From the NCBI GenBank assembly GCA_030159235.1, contig BSBG01000002.1:372001-436000 (forward strand): 64,000 nt of DNA. The letters are read 5' to 3'. This DNA is from Bacillus safensis (GTDB taxonomy: Bacteria > Bacillota > Bacilli > Bacillales > Bacillaceae). Shown here piece after piece: positions 8,757 to 17,353 of this stretch; the first letter of the stretch is position 1, and every line of letters begins with the position of its first letter. The position numbers and the translations under genes are program-made. The notes below the pieces were generated by a model. It had not been told where the DNA came from, did no database searches, and saw only the letters and a program-made list of their open reading frames with translations.

Positions 8757-11700
8757 TTATCTTTTCAGCCCTCCTTTATAGGCATTCTGCTCATATTTTT
8801 GAGCGCTCTTTTTATCCAGTATGGATGTGTCACCTTGTTCAAAAACGATGTCTGCTAAATGCCGGCCGCCAATAATGACAGGCGAAGGATGGATTCTGAT
8901 TGTTTGTCCTACAGCACTTACGCTTTCATTGTTCGTTTGTAAATTGTTAGATAGAAGACTAATAAGGGCATCTAGCTTCTGATTTAAAATAGGCGTATCA
9001 ATCTCGTTTCTCACAGTCAGTTCAGCGCGCATCGTATTTATTTCATCTGCTGCCCCCTGGATGTTAAACGCCATTCTATTAATTTCAGATTTAAAGGACG
9101 TCATAGCACCTTGCGCCATAGCTGCAGTGCTTTTTTTCACGTCCTGCGCCTTTTCACCAAGACCAATTATGAAGCCGTCTCCAAAGTTCACACCTTCTGC
9201 GATGGTCTTCTTTGCAGGAGACTTAGAATCTATTGATTTTTTAAGAGATTGGATGGCGACTTTACCGATAGTCCAGGCGGCTTTCCATATCGTCCCGCCG
9301 GTGCCACCCATGCTGCGAATACCATTAGCAAATCCTTTAGAAAAGTCAGCCCCTGTGCTAGTTGTTTTCACACTTGATAAGCCCTGTTTTCCTGATTGTG
9401 CAACGGTGCTACCTGAATTACTAGCGTTTCCGACTTGGCTACGGATTCCCGATGCAAATTGCACCCCTGCTTTTTGTCCGCCCCCGCCATCGGTTGTTTT
9501 GGCAAGCTGGGCTGTTGCTGACGCACTAACGGAAGAGGCTGCAGACGTATTGGCTCCCTTTGTGCTTGTTATGCCCGCACTGTGGCTTTTCCCTTTTATC
9601 ACTCCTGCTTGAGTAGCTTGAGCGGTATTTTTGTTTAGGTTTGATAACGCTGTTTGGTTTACGCTGCTTGCTGCAGTGCTTGCGCTGCCTTTTGTTGAGC
9701 TTATACCCGCGCTAAATGATTGGCCTTTTTGTGAGCCGAATGTTTTAGCACCTGCATTGCCTTCGCTCAGCTTTTGTTTTAGTGCTTGCTGCAGAACTGT
9801 ACCACTGTTAGATACGTTAACTTTTGTCGAACTAATACCATCGCTAAATGATTGACCTTTTTCACGTCCTGCAATTCTAGGGATGCCGTTTTCTTCTCGC
9901 AGTTTTTGATCCAGTGTTTGTTTAAGGATCGACCCACTTGCTAACGTGTTAGGCGTGGCAGCTGTTAAGCCGTCCGCAAATTCATCGCCCATTTTCTTTC
10001 CTGATTCACGGGCAGATGTTGCACGGTTGAATTCATTTTCAGCATTTATGATTGCTTCGTTTGCTTTGCTCGCCGATTCTTCTGCAGAAAAGCCTAGACC
10101 CTCGTTAAACTCAATGAGAGCTTGTTTCGTTTTTTCTAAGGCTTCTTCTTTGCTGTCTCCAAGTTTTTGTAAGAACGCTACTTGTCTTTCAGCCCATCGC
10201 GCTTGGTATTTTTCTTCTTGTTCCTCTTGGTTGGTGAAGATACCCATTGAATTACTTGAGTATTCTATTTGTTTTTCCAGTGCTTTTCCTGTTTCTAAAT
10301 CCAGCAGTTTCCCGTCTTTTGCCATTTGATCAAATAACGCTTTTGAATTGTTTTTATACGCTTCTAGGTTCTTAGCAAGAGCCTCTTGGTAATCGGCATT
10401 TGATTTTTCTTTGAAGGCTTTATAACTTTCAGCGTTTTCCGCATCTTTCACCATTGCTTCATCTAAGATCTTATTTCTATAGTCTCGATCTTCTTTTGCT
10501 GCCTTCTGTCCTTCTTTGTATATTTCTGTGATTTGATCATTGTAACTTTTAGCATTTTTAAAAGAGAGTTTATTTTGACTCTCGGAAACTCTCTGTTGGA
10601 TAGCTAAAGCATCCTTTTGATTGGCCGCAAATTTACTCGTTGCCTCTTGATAGAATGAAACAATGCTTTCAAATCGTTTCTTTTGAGAAGCATTCATGTT
10701 TGATGATAATAAATCTGTTTCATCCTTCAATTTTTTGAGTTGACGCATCTTCTCTCGAACATTTTGAACATCTTTATCAATGTTCCCGACTAGTTGATCT
10801 GTCACATCTTCTCCGATTTTCTTTGTCTCTTTATCCTGATCTTCAAATAATCCTTTGAGAACTGCGATTGCGTCTGTTTTAAATCCTTCTAGCTCTTTAA
10901 TCAAAGAAGAAGACATTTCTTGATACGTAGACAATAGATTACTAGCCATCTTATTTGCTTCTTTTCCTGAAACCTGCGTCAACTGGAAAAGCTGTGATGT
11001 GGCTTTTTCACGTAGATTCACGTATGATCCGGCCGCTTTTTGAGTTGCCTTAGAAACTCCTTCGCCGTATAGAAGCGCTGATTCTTTTGCTTCTTCCTGG
11101 CGTTTCTTTTGATTTTTTAGTTGTTCATTATAAGCGTATGTCGCAACGGCAATGCCTCCTAGTAAAGCCGTTCCGCCAACTATGGCAAGCCCCACTGGAC
11201 CCGTAAATGCTAAAAGCGCACCAATACCCATCGTCAGCGTTGCGACTGCTGTTGTGGCGCCCAGGACACCCGTAGCAAACAGCGCAGTTTTAGCAACCGT
11301 TTGAGCTGTGGCAGAATCCATTTTGTTAAACATGGAAACGATGTCTGCACCTTTTTCAGCTAGGTTACCAAGTGCAGGAAGTAGACTTTCAGTGAGCTTA
11401 ATCTTTGCCCCTTCAACTGCAGACTGGAAAGCAATGATACTGCCCCGCGCATTATCAAGCATTGTGTCAGCCATTTTTTTAGCTGCGCCGTCTGATTCTT
11501 CTAGCGCTTTAGTATTTTCTTTCAATGCCTTGCTGCCCTTTTGGAGAAGAACGGCCCAATGTTTATATGATTCAGCTCCGACAATGGTTTTTAAGGTTGC
11601 AGCTTGCTGTTCCTTCGTCATGCCCTTCATGCCCTTTTCCATTTCTGCAACAACTTCCGGCATACTCTTCATGTCTCCCGCTGCATCAAAGAAAGCAAAA

Positions 11701-12773
11701 CCTAATCTATCAATTTCTTTTTGGGCCTTTCTAGCTGGCGTCGCTAACCTGATCAAAGACGTACCAAACGCCTGACCTGCGATTGATCCTTGCAAACCTG
11801 CGTCACCAAACGCCATGACTGCGGCCGCTGATTCTTCAAGTCCCCAGCCTAATGAATTGGCATTAGGTGCAAGGAACTTCATGGCCTCTCCCATCTGTTC
11901 AACGTTGGTGTTTGCGTTAGCCGCACCGTATGCGATTACGTCTGATGCGTGCCCTGCTTCCGATGCTTTCATAGCAAATGCCTGCATCATGTTAGATGAG
12001 ATGTCGGCGGCGGCAGCTAAATCTAGTTGACCTGCAGCTGCTAAATTCAGCATACCTGGCATAGCTGCATAAATATCATTCGCTTTAAATCCGGCCATCG
12101 CCAGGAAGCTTTGTGCGTCTGCTGCTTGACTGGCAGTGAAAACAGTTGTTGCCCCCAACTCTTTAGCCTGATTTTTCAGCTTTTCGACTTCTGCAGCTGT
12201 TCCCCCTGAAATAGCTTTAACTTTGCTCATTTGCGTTTCAAATGACATACCAACTTCTACAGCATCTTTCAGTGGGAGGGCCAAGCCAGCAAAAGCAACA
12301 CCTGTAGTCATTGCTACCGAAGCACCTGTGCTTCTCATTCTATTGCCAACTGTATTCATTCTTTGGCCCATCTTATATAGTGATGAGGAAGTTCGTTTTA
12401 TCTCAGCTTCCATCTTCTGAATTTTGTTGGTCGTTTGTGTTAACGCATTTTGCGTCTTATTCATTTCAGCTGTTGCATAGTTCAGCCGACGGGCAAGGTT
12501 TTGTGTCTCTCGCGCGTCCTTTCCCTTCTTGATGGCTGAATCCGCATATGCTCTTTCAAGTGCTTTGACCTTCATTTTATGCTGATCTAATTGCTGTGAA
12601 AGGGTTCTGACTTTCGCCTGCGACGTTTTCAGTTCATTGCCCCACACACCAACGGCAGTCCTATTTTTCTCAAACTCGGACTTTATGTTTTTCATTTGAA
12701 CTGCAATTGCTTTCATTTCCCCGTTAAATTGGGACGAATTAGAATACAGCTTTACTTTAATGTCTTTGCTCAA
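8757..12773 (-). CDS. Tail tape measure protein
   Basis: 1338 residues, the largest gene in the window. It has N-terminal coiled coil (1-135), a TP901-1-type conserved core around 165-450 (FETQMSKVKAISGGTAAEVEKL, ELGATTVFTASQAADAQSFLAMAG), a hydrophobic membrane-spanning region around 490-550, further coiled coil to about 930, and four or five degenerate repeats of about 40 residues (GxxFSxGIxSTKGxxxxxxSxV) around 930-1160. The protein sets tail length and is ejected at infection. At about 1.5 A per residue the tail would be near 200 nm (rule of thumb). Confidence 0.93.
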   Translation of the reverse strand: MSKDIKVKLYSNSSQFNGEMKAIAVQMKNIKSEFEKNRTAVGVWGNELKTSQAKVRTLSQQLDQHKMKVKALERAYADSAIKKGKDARETQNLARRLNYATAEMNKTQNALTQTTNKIQKMEAEIKRTSSSLYKMGQRMNTVGNRMRSTGASVAMTTGVAFAGLALPLKDAVEVGMSFETQMSKVKAISGGTAAEVEKLKNQAKELGATTVFTASQAADAQSFLAMAGFKANDIYAAMPGMLNLAAAGQLDLAAAADISSNMMQAFAMKASEAGHASDVIAYGAANANTNVEQMGEAMKFLAPNANSLGWGLEESAAAVMAFGDAGLQGSIAGQAFGTSLIRLATPARKAQKEIDRLGFAFFDAAGDMKSMPEVVAEMEKGMKGMTKEQQAATLKTIVGAESYKHWAVLLQKGSKALKENTKALEESDGAAKKMADTMLDNARGSIIAFQSAVEGAKIKLTESLLPALGNLAEKGADIVSMFNKMDSATAQTVAKTALFATGVLGATTAVATLTMGIGALLAFTGPVGLAIVGGTALLGGIAVATYAYNEQLKNQKKRQEEAKESALLYGEGVSKATQKAAGSYVNLREKATSQLFQLTQVSGKEANKMASNLLSTYQEMSSSLIKELEGFKTDAIAVLKGLFEDQDKETKKIGEDVTDQLVGNIDKDVQNVREKMRQLKKLKDETDLLSSNMNASQKKRFESIVSFYQEATSKFAANQKDALAIQQRVSESQNKLSFKNAKSYNDQITEIYKEGQKAAKEDRDYRNKILDEAMVKDAENAESYKAFKEKSNADYQEALAKNLEAYKNNSKALFDQMAKDGKLLDLETGKALEKQIEYSSNSMGIFTNQEEQEEKYQARWAERQVAFLQKLGDSKEEALEKTKQALIEFNEGLGFSAEESASKANEAIINAENEFNRATSARESGKKMGDEFADGLTAATPNTLASGSILKQTLDQKLREENGIPRIAGREKGQSFSDGISSTKVNVSNSGTVLQQALKQKLSEGNAGAKTFGSQKGQSFSAGISSTKGSASTAASSVNQTALSNLNKNTAQATQAGVIKGKSHSAGITSTKGANTSAASSVSASATAQLAKTTDGGGGQKAGVQFASGIRSQVGNASNSGSTVAQSGKQGLSSVKTTSTGADFSKGFANGIRSMGGTGGTIWKAAWTIGKVAIQSLKKSIDSKSPAKKTIAEGVNFGDGFIIGLGEKAQDVKKSTAAMAQGAMTSFKSEINRMAFNIQGAADEINTMRAELTVRNEIDTPILNQKLDALISLLSNNLQTNNESVSAVGQTIRIHPSPVIIGGRHLADIVFEQGDTSILDKKSAQKYEQNAYKGGLKR

Positions 12774-12788
12774 TCCCTCACCACCTTT

Positions 12789-12983
12789 TTACAGTCCAGG
12801 TATTTGATCAATGTACAAAGGTTTATCCGATGCTGTAGTGTTCTTACTTGGCTTTTCCTTGCTCGCTTCTTTCCTGCGTGCAAGGCGTTTTAAATGATAG
12901 ACAATGTCCATTTCGTCTATCTGATTTTGAGTAAAGCCAATGTCCTCTAATGCGTTATACATATCAAGGACAGCATCGGACAA
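12789..12983 (-). CDS. Tail assembly chaperone extension (gpGT-like, -1 frame)
   Basis: A 64-residue frame beginning at TTG 12983 directly after the stop of the first chaperone gene and in its -1 frame. It has no convincing ribosome binding site of its own. The frame stays open upstream past the first gene's stop, through GGGGGAG (12,995-12,989), so it is probably made as a C-terminal extension by -1 frameshifting, as for lambda gpG/gpGT. The sequence is helical and charged and precedes the tape measure gene, as expected. Confidence 0.65.
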   Translation of the reverse strand: MSDAVLDMYNALEDIGFTQNQIDEMDIVYHLKRLARRKEASKEKPSKNTTASDKPLYIDQIPGL

Positions 12984-12985
12984 AC

Positions 12986-13321
12986 TTACTCCCCCGGCTC
13001 TGCTTCCTCTGCAGTTTCAGGATTCAGGATATTGCTCGCCTCGACGATATTTCCGATAACATAGTTTGCGGTTGCGTAGATTGTTCTACTTAAAAGGCGT
13101 GCATCAATACCTTGTTCAAATTCTTCTGCAGTGAATTTGTTTCCGAACACTTCACAGATAAACTCTGATTGTGCGCTTGTATAAATTCTTTCAGGATCAT
13201 TTGATTCTAAGTCTTCTGTTACTTCTACTGCCGTTCTAAACAAAGCGCCAGTGATAAAGCTAGGTGTGGAAAATTTCTTTTTCTTGCCGTTTAATTGCAA
13301 GGTGATTGTCAATGCTTCCAT
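12986..13321 (-). CDS. Tail assembly chaperone (gpG-like)
   Basis: 111 residues, between the major tail protein and the tape measure gene, where siphoviruses encode the chaperone that coats the tape measure. It has a short beta hairpin (LTITLQLNGKKKKFSTPSFI) followed by helices and an acidic C-terminus. It ends ...EAEPGE then TAA, over a G-run that can act as a slip site into the next frame. Confidence 0.75.
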   Translation of the reverse strand: MEALTITLQLNGKKKKFSTPSFITGALFRTAVEVTEDLESNDPERIYTSAQSEFICEVFGNKFTAEEFEQGIDARLLSRTIYATANYVIGNIVEASNILNPETAEEAEPGE

Positions 13322-13344
13322 GTGTTATTTCCTCCTAATTACAA

Positions 13345-13373
13345 AATAAAAAAGAGCGTTATTAAACGCCCTT
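13345..13373 (-). terminator. Terminator or attenuator after major tail protein
   Basis: On the minus strand GGGCGTT-TAAT-AACGCTC is followed by TTTTTTATTTT. It overlaps the stop of the major tail protein gene, so it probably sets a high ratio of tail tube protein to the chaperone and tape measure messages downstream. Confidence 0.75.
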
Positions 13374-13988
13374 TCCAAGATCTACTGAACTTGTGGAATC
13401 CTCTGTTTCTTTTCCTTTTGCAAATGCCTCTCCGTTATAGACTACTTGCTTAAACCATTCATTCGGGTCAAATCCTTCACCAAACTCAGCTTGAGCCTTC
13501 CAACGATTTTTCCCCTTCTTATTTTGTAAAGTCATGAAACCTGCTTTGAATTTTGGTGTTTCAGGTTCGGCTTTCCCTTCGGTAGTTTTGTGTTCATTAC
13601 CCAGCAATTCAGGAAGACCCTTCAAGAACCAATAATATCTATGCCCGCCTGTGGATGTTTTCGCTCTAAACCCGAAAGCTAAGTGAATAGCCCTATCATC
13701 AGAACTGGCAAAAGAAATCCCATTCTCTACCTTGTGACCGTAAATTTTGTTCTGCACCTCAATTGGCAGATCTGCTATTTCAGCCTCTAAATCGATATCG
13801 CCCATATTGTTAAAAGAATCAAAGACTCCATTATCAGCCCAAAATTTAGATTGCTCTGATTTAGGATCGACTTTTACGTTTACAGCTCCTGTTATTCTAT
13901 TAGGCTTTGCGTATTCAAGTCCTTTTTCATCATCTTGAATGAGCTCAGCAAAATGGAACATGTCTAGTCCATAGATTGTTTTCCCCAT
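13362..13988 (-). CDS. Major tail protein, phi13-type
   Basis: 208 residues; forms the tail tube. It starts MGKTIYGLDMFHFAELIQDD with an AGGAGG-type box upstream. It contains ITGAVNVKVDPKSEQSKFWADNG and the conserved aromatic RYYWFLKGL region, both typical of the phi13/TP901-1 major tail protein family. The position between tail completion genes and chaperones, and the terminator at its end, support a highly expressed structural gene. Confidence 0.88.
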   Translation of the reverse strand: MGKTIYGLDMFHFAELIQDDEKGLEYAKPNRITGAVNVKVDPKSEQSKFWADNGVFDSFNNMGDIDLEAEIADLPIEVQNKIYGHKVENGISFASSDDRAIHLAFGFRAKTSTGGHRYYWFLKGLPELLGNEHKTTEGKAEPETPKFKAGFMTLQNKKGKNRWKAQAEFGEGFDPNEWFKQVVYNGEAFAKGKETEDSTSSVDLGKGV

Positions 13989-13999
13989 CTGTTTTCCTC

Positions 14000-14368
14000 C
14001 TAGAAAAATGTTTTGACGTACCTCATGCCTCTGTGAAAGATTTTTGTATCTGTTTCGTAAAGAACGACTGAATCATATCTTCCGTAACCTAAATCTTTCA
14101 TAAGACGATCTATTTGTTTCGCTATTTCTGTTTCGTTTTTCCGTGTGTCTGCTTTTGAAAATATGCTTAACTGGAATCGAACCTCACTTGCTGCGGAATG
14201 GTTGTCTCTGTATTCCTGGTCCCTATTTGTAATCTCTGAAAACACAACCCTGGGGAATGCGGCCACATCATCGGCCACAAGATTATGGAAACCACCCGTG
14301 ACAAGCTGCTTTAATTCATTGTTTTTTATTAACGCTGCACTCAATTCTTTCTTTGCATCAAGACTCAT
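14000..14368 (-). CDS. Tail terminator / DUF3168-like protein
   Basis: 122 residues, upstream of the major tail protein and overlapping the gp10-like gene by 4 nt. The mix of helices with FPRVVFSEITNR and RFQLSIFSKAD strands fits tail terminator (gp17-like) proteins, which cap the tube and join it to the head. Family assignment rests on position and general pattern. Confidence 0.7.
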   Translation of the reverse strand: MSLDAKKELSAALIKNNELKQLVTGGFHNLVADDVAAFPRVVFSEITNRDQEYRDNHSAASEVRFQLSIFSKADTRKNETEIAKQIDRLMKDLGYGRYDSVVLYETDTKIFHRGMRYVKTFF

Positions 14369-14748
14369 TTAATAGGCGCTGTGATAATTCTTTCCATGAT
14401 CTTCACAGCTTGTCCCTCCCCTTCGATTCCGCCTTTCTCGATGAACGGATGCGGTGGCATTTTAGACGTGCCCCACTCTAAAAATCGCCCTCTGTAAGCG
14501 ACTTTTCTATTCGGTCCAACCGAAACAAACAGCTCACCGTCTTTTGATTCTCTTGCCGCAGAAACGGTAATGTTTTCAACCATGTGAGGCTGTTTTTTTG
14601 AACTCTTATTCACGTTACGTTTTTGGTGCTCTGTTATTACTTCTCCGCCAGCTTTAAGGGCAATCTTTTCGGCTTTTTCGACGTCGTCACCTATCTTGTT
14701 GAAAAATCTCGTTAGATCATCAAATCCATCAATATCCATATCAGCCAT
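14365..14748 (-). CDS. HK97 gp10-like head-tail protein
   Basis: 127 residues with the HK97 gp10 pattern: an N-terminal helix (GFDDLTRFFNKIGDDVEKAEKIALKAGGEVI), ENITVSAAR, and GPNRKVAYRGRFLEWGTSKMPPHPFIEKG, where the FLEWGT...PFI signature is diagnostic. It connects the neck to the tail tube. It overlaps genes on both sides. Confidence 0.85.
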   Translation of the reverse strand: MADMDIDGFDDLTRFFNKIGDDVEKAEKIALKAGGEVITEHQKRNVNKSSKKQPHMVENITVSAARESKDGELFVSVGPNRKVAYRGRFLEWGTSKMPPHPFIEKGGIEGEGQAVKIMERIITAPIK

Positions 14749-15106
14749 TTATGCCAACCTCATTGCATGTGACTTCAAGCCGCTTCTTTTTATTATCAAC
14801 GTCGTTAAAATCCATTACTTCGAAAGTGCGGTATATTGGTTCTCCTGCGTCATCGGTTCCCCTTTGATGAAGGATTCGCATGTCTTGCTTAACGTCTTCC
14901 CGATATCTTATTGTAATTTTCTTCGGTGACTTGACCCCTAAAGCTCCGGCCACAAGCGTGTCTGATTTTGAGCCAGAAAATCCTTCAATTGAACCCCATG
15001 TCTCAAAAGCATTTTCGTAGGATTCATTCCATTTCAGCTCCTCATCCTGTACCCTTTTCTTTACTTGAAAAGTTAATCGACGATTCAATTTGCTTATCTT
15101 CTTCAT
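14741..15106 (-). CDS. Head closure protein (SPP1 gp16-like)
   Basis: 121 residues starting MKKISKLNRRLTFQVKKRV. The basic beta-rich N-terminus, the ETWGSIEG motif and RYREDVKQDMRILHQRG match phage head-tail adaptor / SPP1 gp16 proteins that close the connector after packaging. It overlaps the upstream connector gene by 65 nt in another frame, an unusually long overlap. Confidence 0.85.
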   Translation of the reverse strand: MKKISKLNRRLTFQVKKRVQDEELKWNESYENAFETWGSIEGFSGSKSDTLVAGALGVKSPKKITIRYREDVKQDMRILHQRGTDDAGEPIYRTFEVMDFNDVDNKKKRLEVTCNEVGING

Positions 15107-15383
15107 TACCTTTCACATCCACATATCGAAGTTGAGTCAGCAAAGCTTGAACGGTAAAAGGAATGTTTGAGCCAGAAGCACCTGACTCATACATCCCCCT
15201 GTTTTCGTACCAATGCTCAACTAACATCCCTACTACAAGTTCAAATTGAGCATTACCTTCTACATACCGCCCTATTCCATTTTTGATATATTCCTTTGCT
15301 GTAGCAATTAAGGTTTTAAGCAAGGCGTCATCTTGATCTGTATCAATTTTTAAATATTCATCTTTCAGCATTTTTAAATCCAT
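15042..15383 (-). CDS. Head-tail connector (gp6-like adaptor)
   Basis: 113 mostly helical residues starting MDLKMLKDEYLKIDTDQDDALLKTLIATAKEYI, the standard opening of Phage_gp6-type adaptors (helix, D-x-D-D-A-LL, helix ending in Y.). Binds the portal ring. The C-terminus (SSINFSSKEKGTG) is encoded in DNA that also codes the start of the head closure protein. Confidence 0.85.
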   Translation of the reverse strand: MDLKMLKDEYLKIDTDQDDALLKTLIATAKEYIKNGIGRYVEGNAQFELVVGMLVEHWYENRGMYESGASGSNIPFTVQALLTQLRYVDVKGNEEDKQIESSINFSSKEKGTG

Positions 15384-15397
15384 AGAAGACCGCCTAC

Positions 15398-15772
15398 TTA
15401 TTCAGTATTTTCTTTACCCTCAAGCCCTTCAACTCGCGTCTGTAAATCTGTAATCATTTTTTGTACTTCTGAATTGATGTTGTCCCATTTAACGCTACCT
15501 TTACCGATTGTCCGTGAGTTCACAGATCCATCGCCTAAATGATCGTTCTTAATGGCTCCCGTTTCAATTACTGCAGGATCTCCCTTGTCGCCTTTTGGAC
15601 CTTGAGGGCCAGTATCACCTTTAGGCCCTTGTTCACCTTGCATCCCTTGAATGAAAAGAGGTTTTTCTTTGCTGTTTCCCTTTACGTAAACAGCCGTGAT
15701 AGGTTTTCCGTCAGCGTCAGCCTCTGCAGATGTTAATACTCCATTACTTTCATTCAGAAAATCTTTTGCCAT
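15398..15772 (-). CDS. Collagen-like head fibre protein
   Basis: 124 residues. Residues 43-67 carry an uninterrupted collagen-type Gly-X-Y run (GMQGEQGPKGDTGPQGPKGD onward). It is followed by a GAIKNDHLGDGSVNSRTIGKGSVKWDNI segment resembling the repeat-like part of the next protein, then a short coiled coil. Collagen-like proteins on siphovirus heads form trimeric fibres. It neighbours the capsid gene and a head-fibre gene, so both probably decorate the capsid. Confidence 0.75.
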   Translation of the reverse strand: MAKDFLNESNGVLTSAEADADGKPITAVYVKGNSKEKPLFIQGMQGEQGPKGDTGPQGPKGDKGDPAVIETGAIKNDHLGDGSVNSRTIGKGSVKWDNINSEVQKMITDLQTRVEGLEGKENTE

Positions 15773-15796
15773 GTTAGATCAATTCCTTTCCAATGT

Positions 15797-16093
15797 TTAT
15801 TCTTTGCTCAGTTTGCTTTTCAGCTCTTTTATTTCGTCTTCCATTCCCTTGAGTCTAGTTTCAATAGACGAATTAAGGTGCTCCGGCATGACGCTTCCCG
15901 TCCCGATGTTTACTGACCGGACAGCTTTTTCAGCAAGCATTTCATGTGTCACGCTTCCTGGTGCAGCTGATCCGACGCCTCCTACACTCACTTCCTCGCC
16001 GTCTTTGACGATTTTTCCGCCTGCAAACTCTAATACACCACCAATGACAGTTCGATCCCCGCCATCAGTGGTGTAGTTTTTCGTCACTCTCAT
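15797..16093 (-). CDS. Head fibre protein (phi29 gp8.5-like Phage_fiber_2)
   Basis: 98 residues starting MRVTKNYTTDGGDRTVIGGV, then EFAGGKIVKDGEEVS, matching the capsid-binding segment of the head-fibre family. The GSVTHEMLAEKAVRSVNIGTGSVMPEHLN part has short G-S-V repeats, and the C-terminus is a coiled coil (RLKGMEDEIKELKSKL). Its start overlaps the stop of the major capsid gene, so the two are probably coupled. Confidence 0.8.
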   Translation of the reverse strand: MRVTKNYTTDGGDRTVIGGVLEFAGGKIVKDGEEVSVGGVGSAAPGSVTHEMLAEKAVRSVNIGTGSVMPEHLNSSIETRLKGMEDEIKELKSKLSKE

Positions 16094-17295
16094 GACTTTT
16101 TCACCTCTTCATCTTTTATTGATAGTTGGCCGTACACTACGGCATCTTCGTCCCACTTTCGGACGTCTTCTCGTTCAATTGCACGTACTTTTGTTGTGTT
16201 CGTTTCAAATGATCCTGCAGCAAGATTCGTATAGTCGATAGATTGTTGCTGACGATCAAATAGGACAACTGCCTCTTTTAAATCCCCAACGATTACAGGA
16301 GCTTTCCCTGCTTTTGTTTTCAAGACTTTGTTTGAGATCACCACCACGCGACGACCATACAGCATTTTGTTTGTCGGTTCGGAAGGAATATCCTTGAGTA
16401 GATATTTACCGTCCGCATCTTTCAATTGATCAAGATAGTTAAACCCGTCTTGGTTTGTCATGATGATTGCACCAGCTGAAATCGCGGTATCTAGCGTAAC
16501 GTTTAAAGTCTTTTTAATGTCATCCAGCCCTTTAAATTCAACCTTTTTCAAATCGTCAAGGATTTTCAGAATAAGTGCATTTCTAGTTGCGACTGATTTT
16601 TTAACGAACCATTTCGCGACATATGTCATGATCGCTTGATCTGTATCCTGCAGCAATGTATTTGAAAGTGGTAAAAGCCCCGCATAGTCAGTGATGGTAT
16701 ATGATAGTTTTGTAAACTTAGGCTGGTCTGTTTCTGGAATGTTCCCCATTTCCTCTATGTCTTGGAATGGTGTCATGTCTCCGTTTTTTTCAAGCATACG
16801 GCTACCTGATCTTGTTGCAACCGGCTCGACCGTGACATATTGCTCAAGTTGATGTAATTGCTCCCGCTTTAACTCTTTAATAGTTCTTGAAATATCTTCG
16901 GGGATCAAGATTCCGCCATCTTCTTCGTTTTTTCCTGACATCGCTCTGAATTCAGGATTTTCTAGGAATTCACGCTCTTCATGGGTTAAGGATTTACCTC
17001 GTAGAGACTTCATGAACAACTTGGTAAATTTCTTTTGACGTTCTTCCTTATCCTCTTCGGCTCCTTTTCGTCCCTCCGGGTTACGTTCTAGCTCCGGCAC
17101 AAAATTTTCACCGCCAGGTAAATCAGGCACGTTCAGTGAGCGACCTTCTATCATCAATTCAATTTGATTCTTAAGCTCTTTCACTTCATCGAGAAGCTGG
17201 CGCGCCTCCTCTGTTTTTCCTTCTGCAAGTGCTTTGTCAGCATCTTCTTTCTTTTGCGTAAACCGCTGACGCAGTTCAATTTCTTTTTTTGTCAT
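16090..17295 (-). CDS. Major capsid protein, HK97 family
   Basis: 401 residues. Residues 1-100 are a charged coiled-coil delta domain serving as internal scaffold, which the protease encoded just upstream should remove. The HK97 fold follows (GGILIPEDISRTIKEL, VEPVATRSGSRMLEKNGDMTPF, NALILKILDDLKK, YGRRVVVISNKVL and a C-terminal VRAIEREDVRKWDEDAVVYGQL strand). It assembles the head. Confidence 0.93.
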   Translation of the reverse strand: MTKKEIELRQRFTQKKEDADKALAEGKTEEARQLLDEVKELKNQIELMIEGRSLNVPDLPGGENFVPELERNPEGRKGAEEDKEERQKKFTKLFMKSLRGKSLTHEEREFLENPEFRAMSGKNEEDGGILIPEDISRTIKELKREQLHQLEQYVTVEPVATRSGSRMLEKNGDMTPFQDIEEMGNIPETDQPKFTKLSYTITDYAGLLPLSNTLLQDTDQAIMTYVAKWFVKKSVATRNALILKILDDLKKVEFKGLDDIKKTLNVTLDTAISAGAIIMTNQDGFNYLDQLKDADGKYLLKDIPSEPTNKMLYGRRVVVISNKVLKTKAGKAPVIVGDLKEAVVLFDRQQQSIDYTNLAAGSFETNTTKVRAIEREDVRKWDEDAVVYGQLSIKDEEVKKS

Positions 17296-17320
17296 CTTTA
17301 TTTTTCCTCCTCATAGAACG

Positions 17321-17353
17321 CAAAAAAGCCTTACTCTGGAAGATCAAGGCTTA
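17321..17353 (-). terminator. Hairpin with T-run between protease and capsid genes
   Basis: On the minus strand AAGCCTT, a 13-nt loop, AAGGCTT and a T-run, overlapping the protease stop codon. It may be a partial terminator or a processing/stability hairpin protecting the capsid message. Confidence 0.5.

Noticed and set aside
9061..9612. 183-codon rightward frame opposite the tape measure gene
   Set aside because: Shadow of the repeat region of the tape measure protein; Pro/Ala/Phe-rich with no ribosome site.
15543..15650. Gly-X-Y coding repeats as a possible CRISPR or DNA repeat array
   Set aside because: The repeats are short codon-level collagen repeats inside a coding frame, without spacers.
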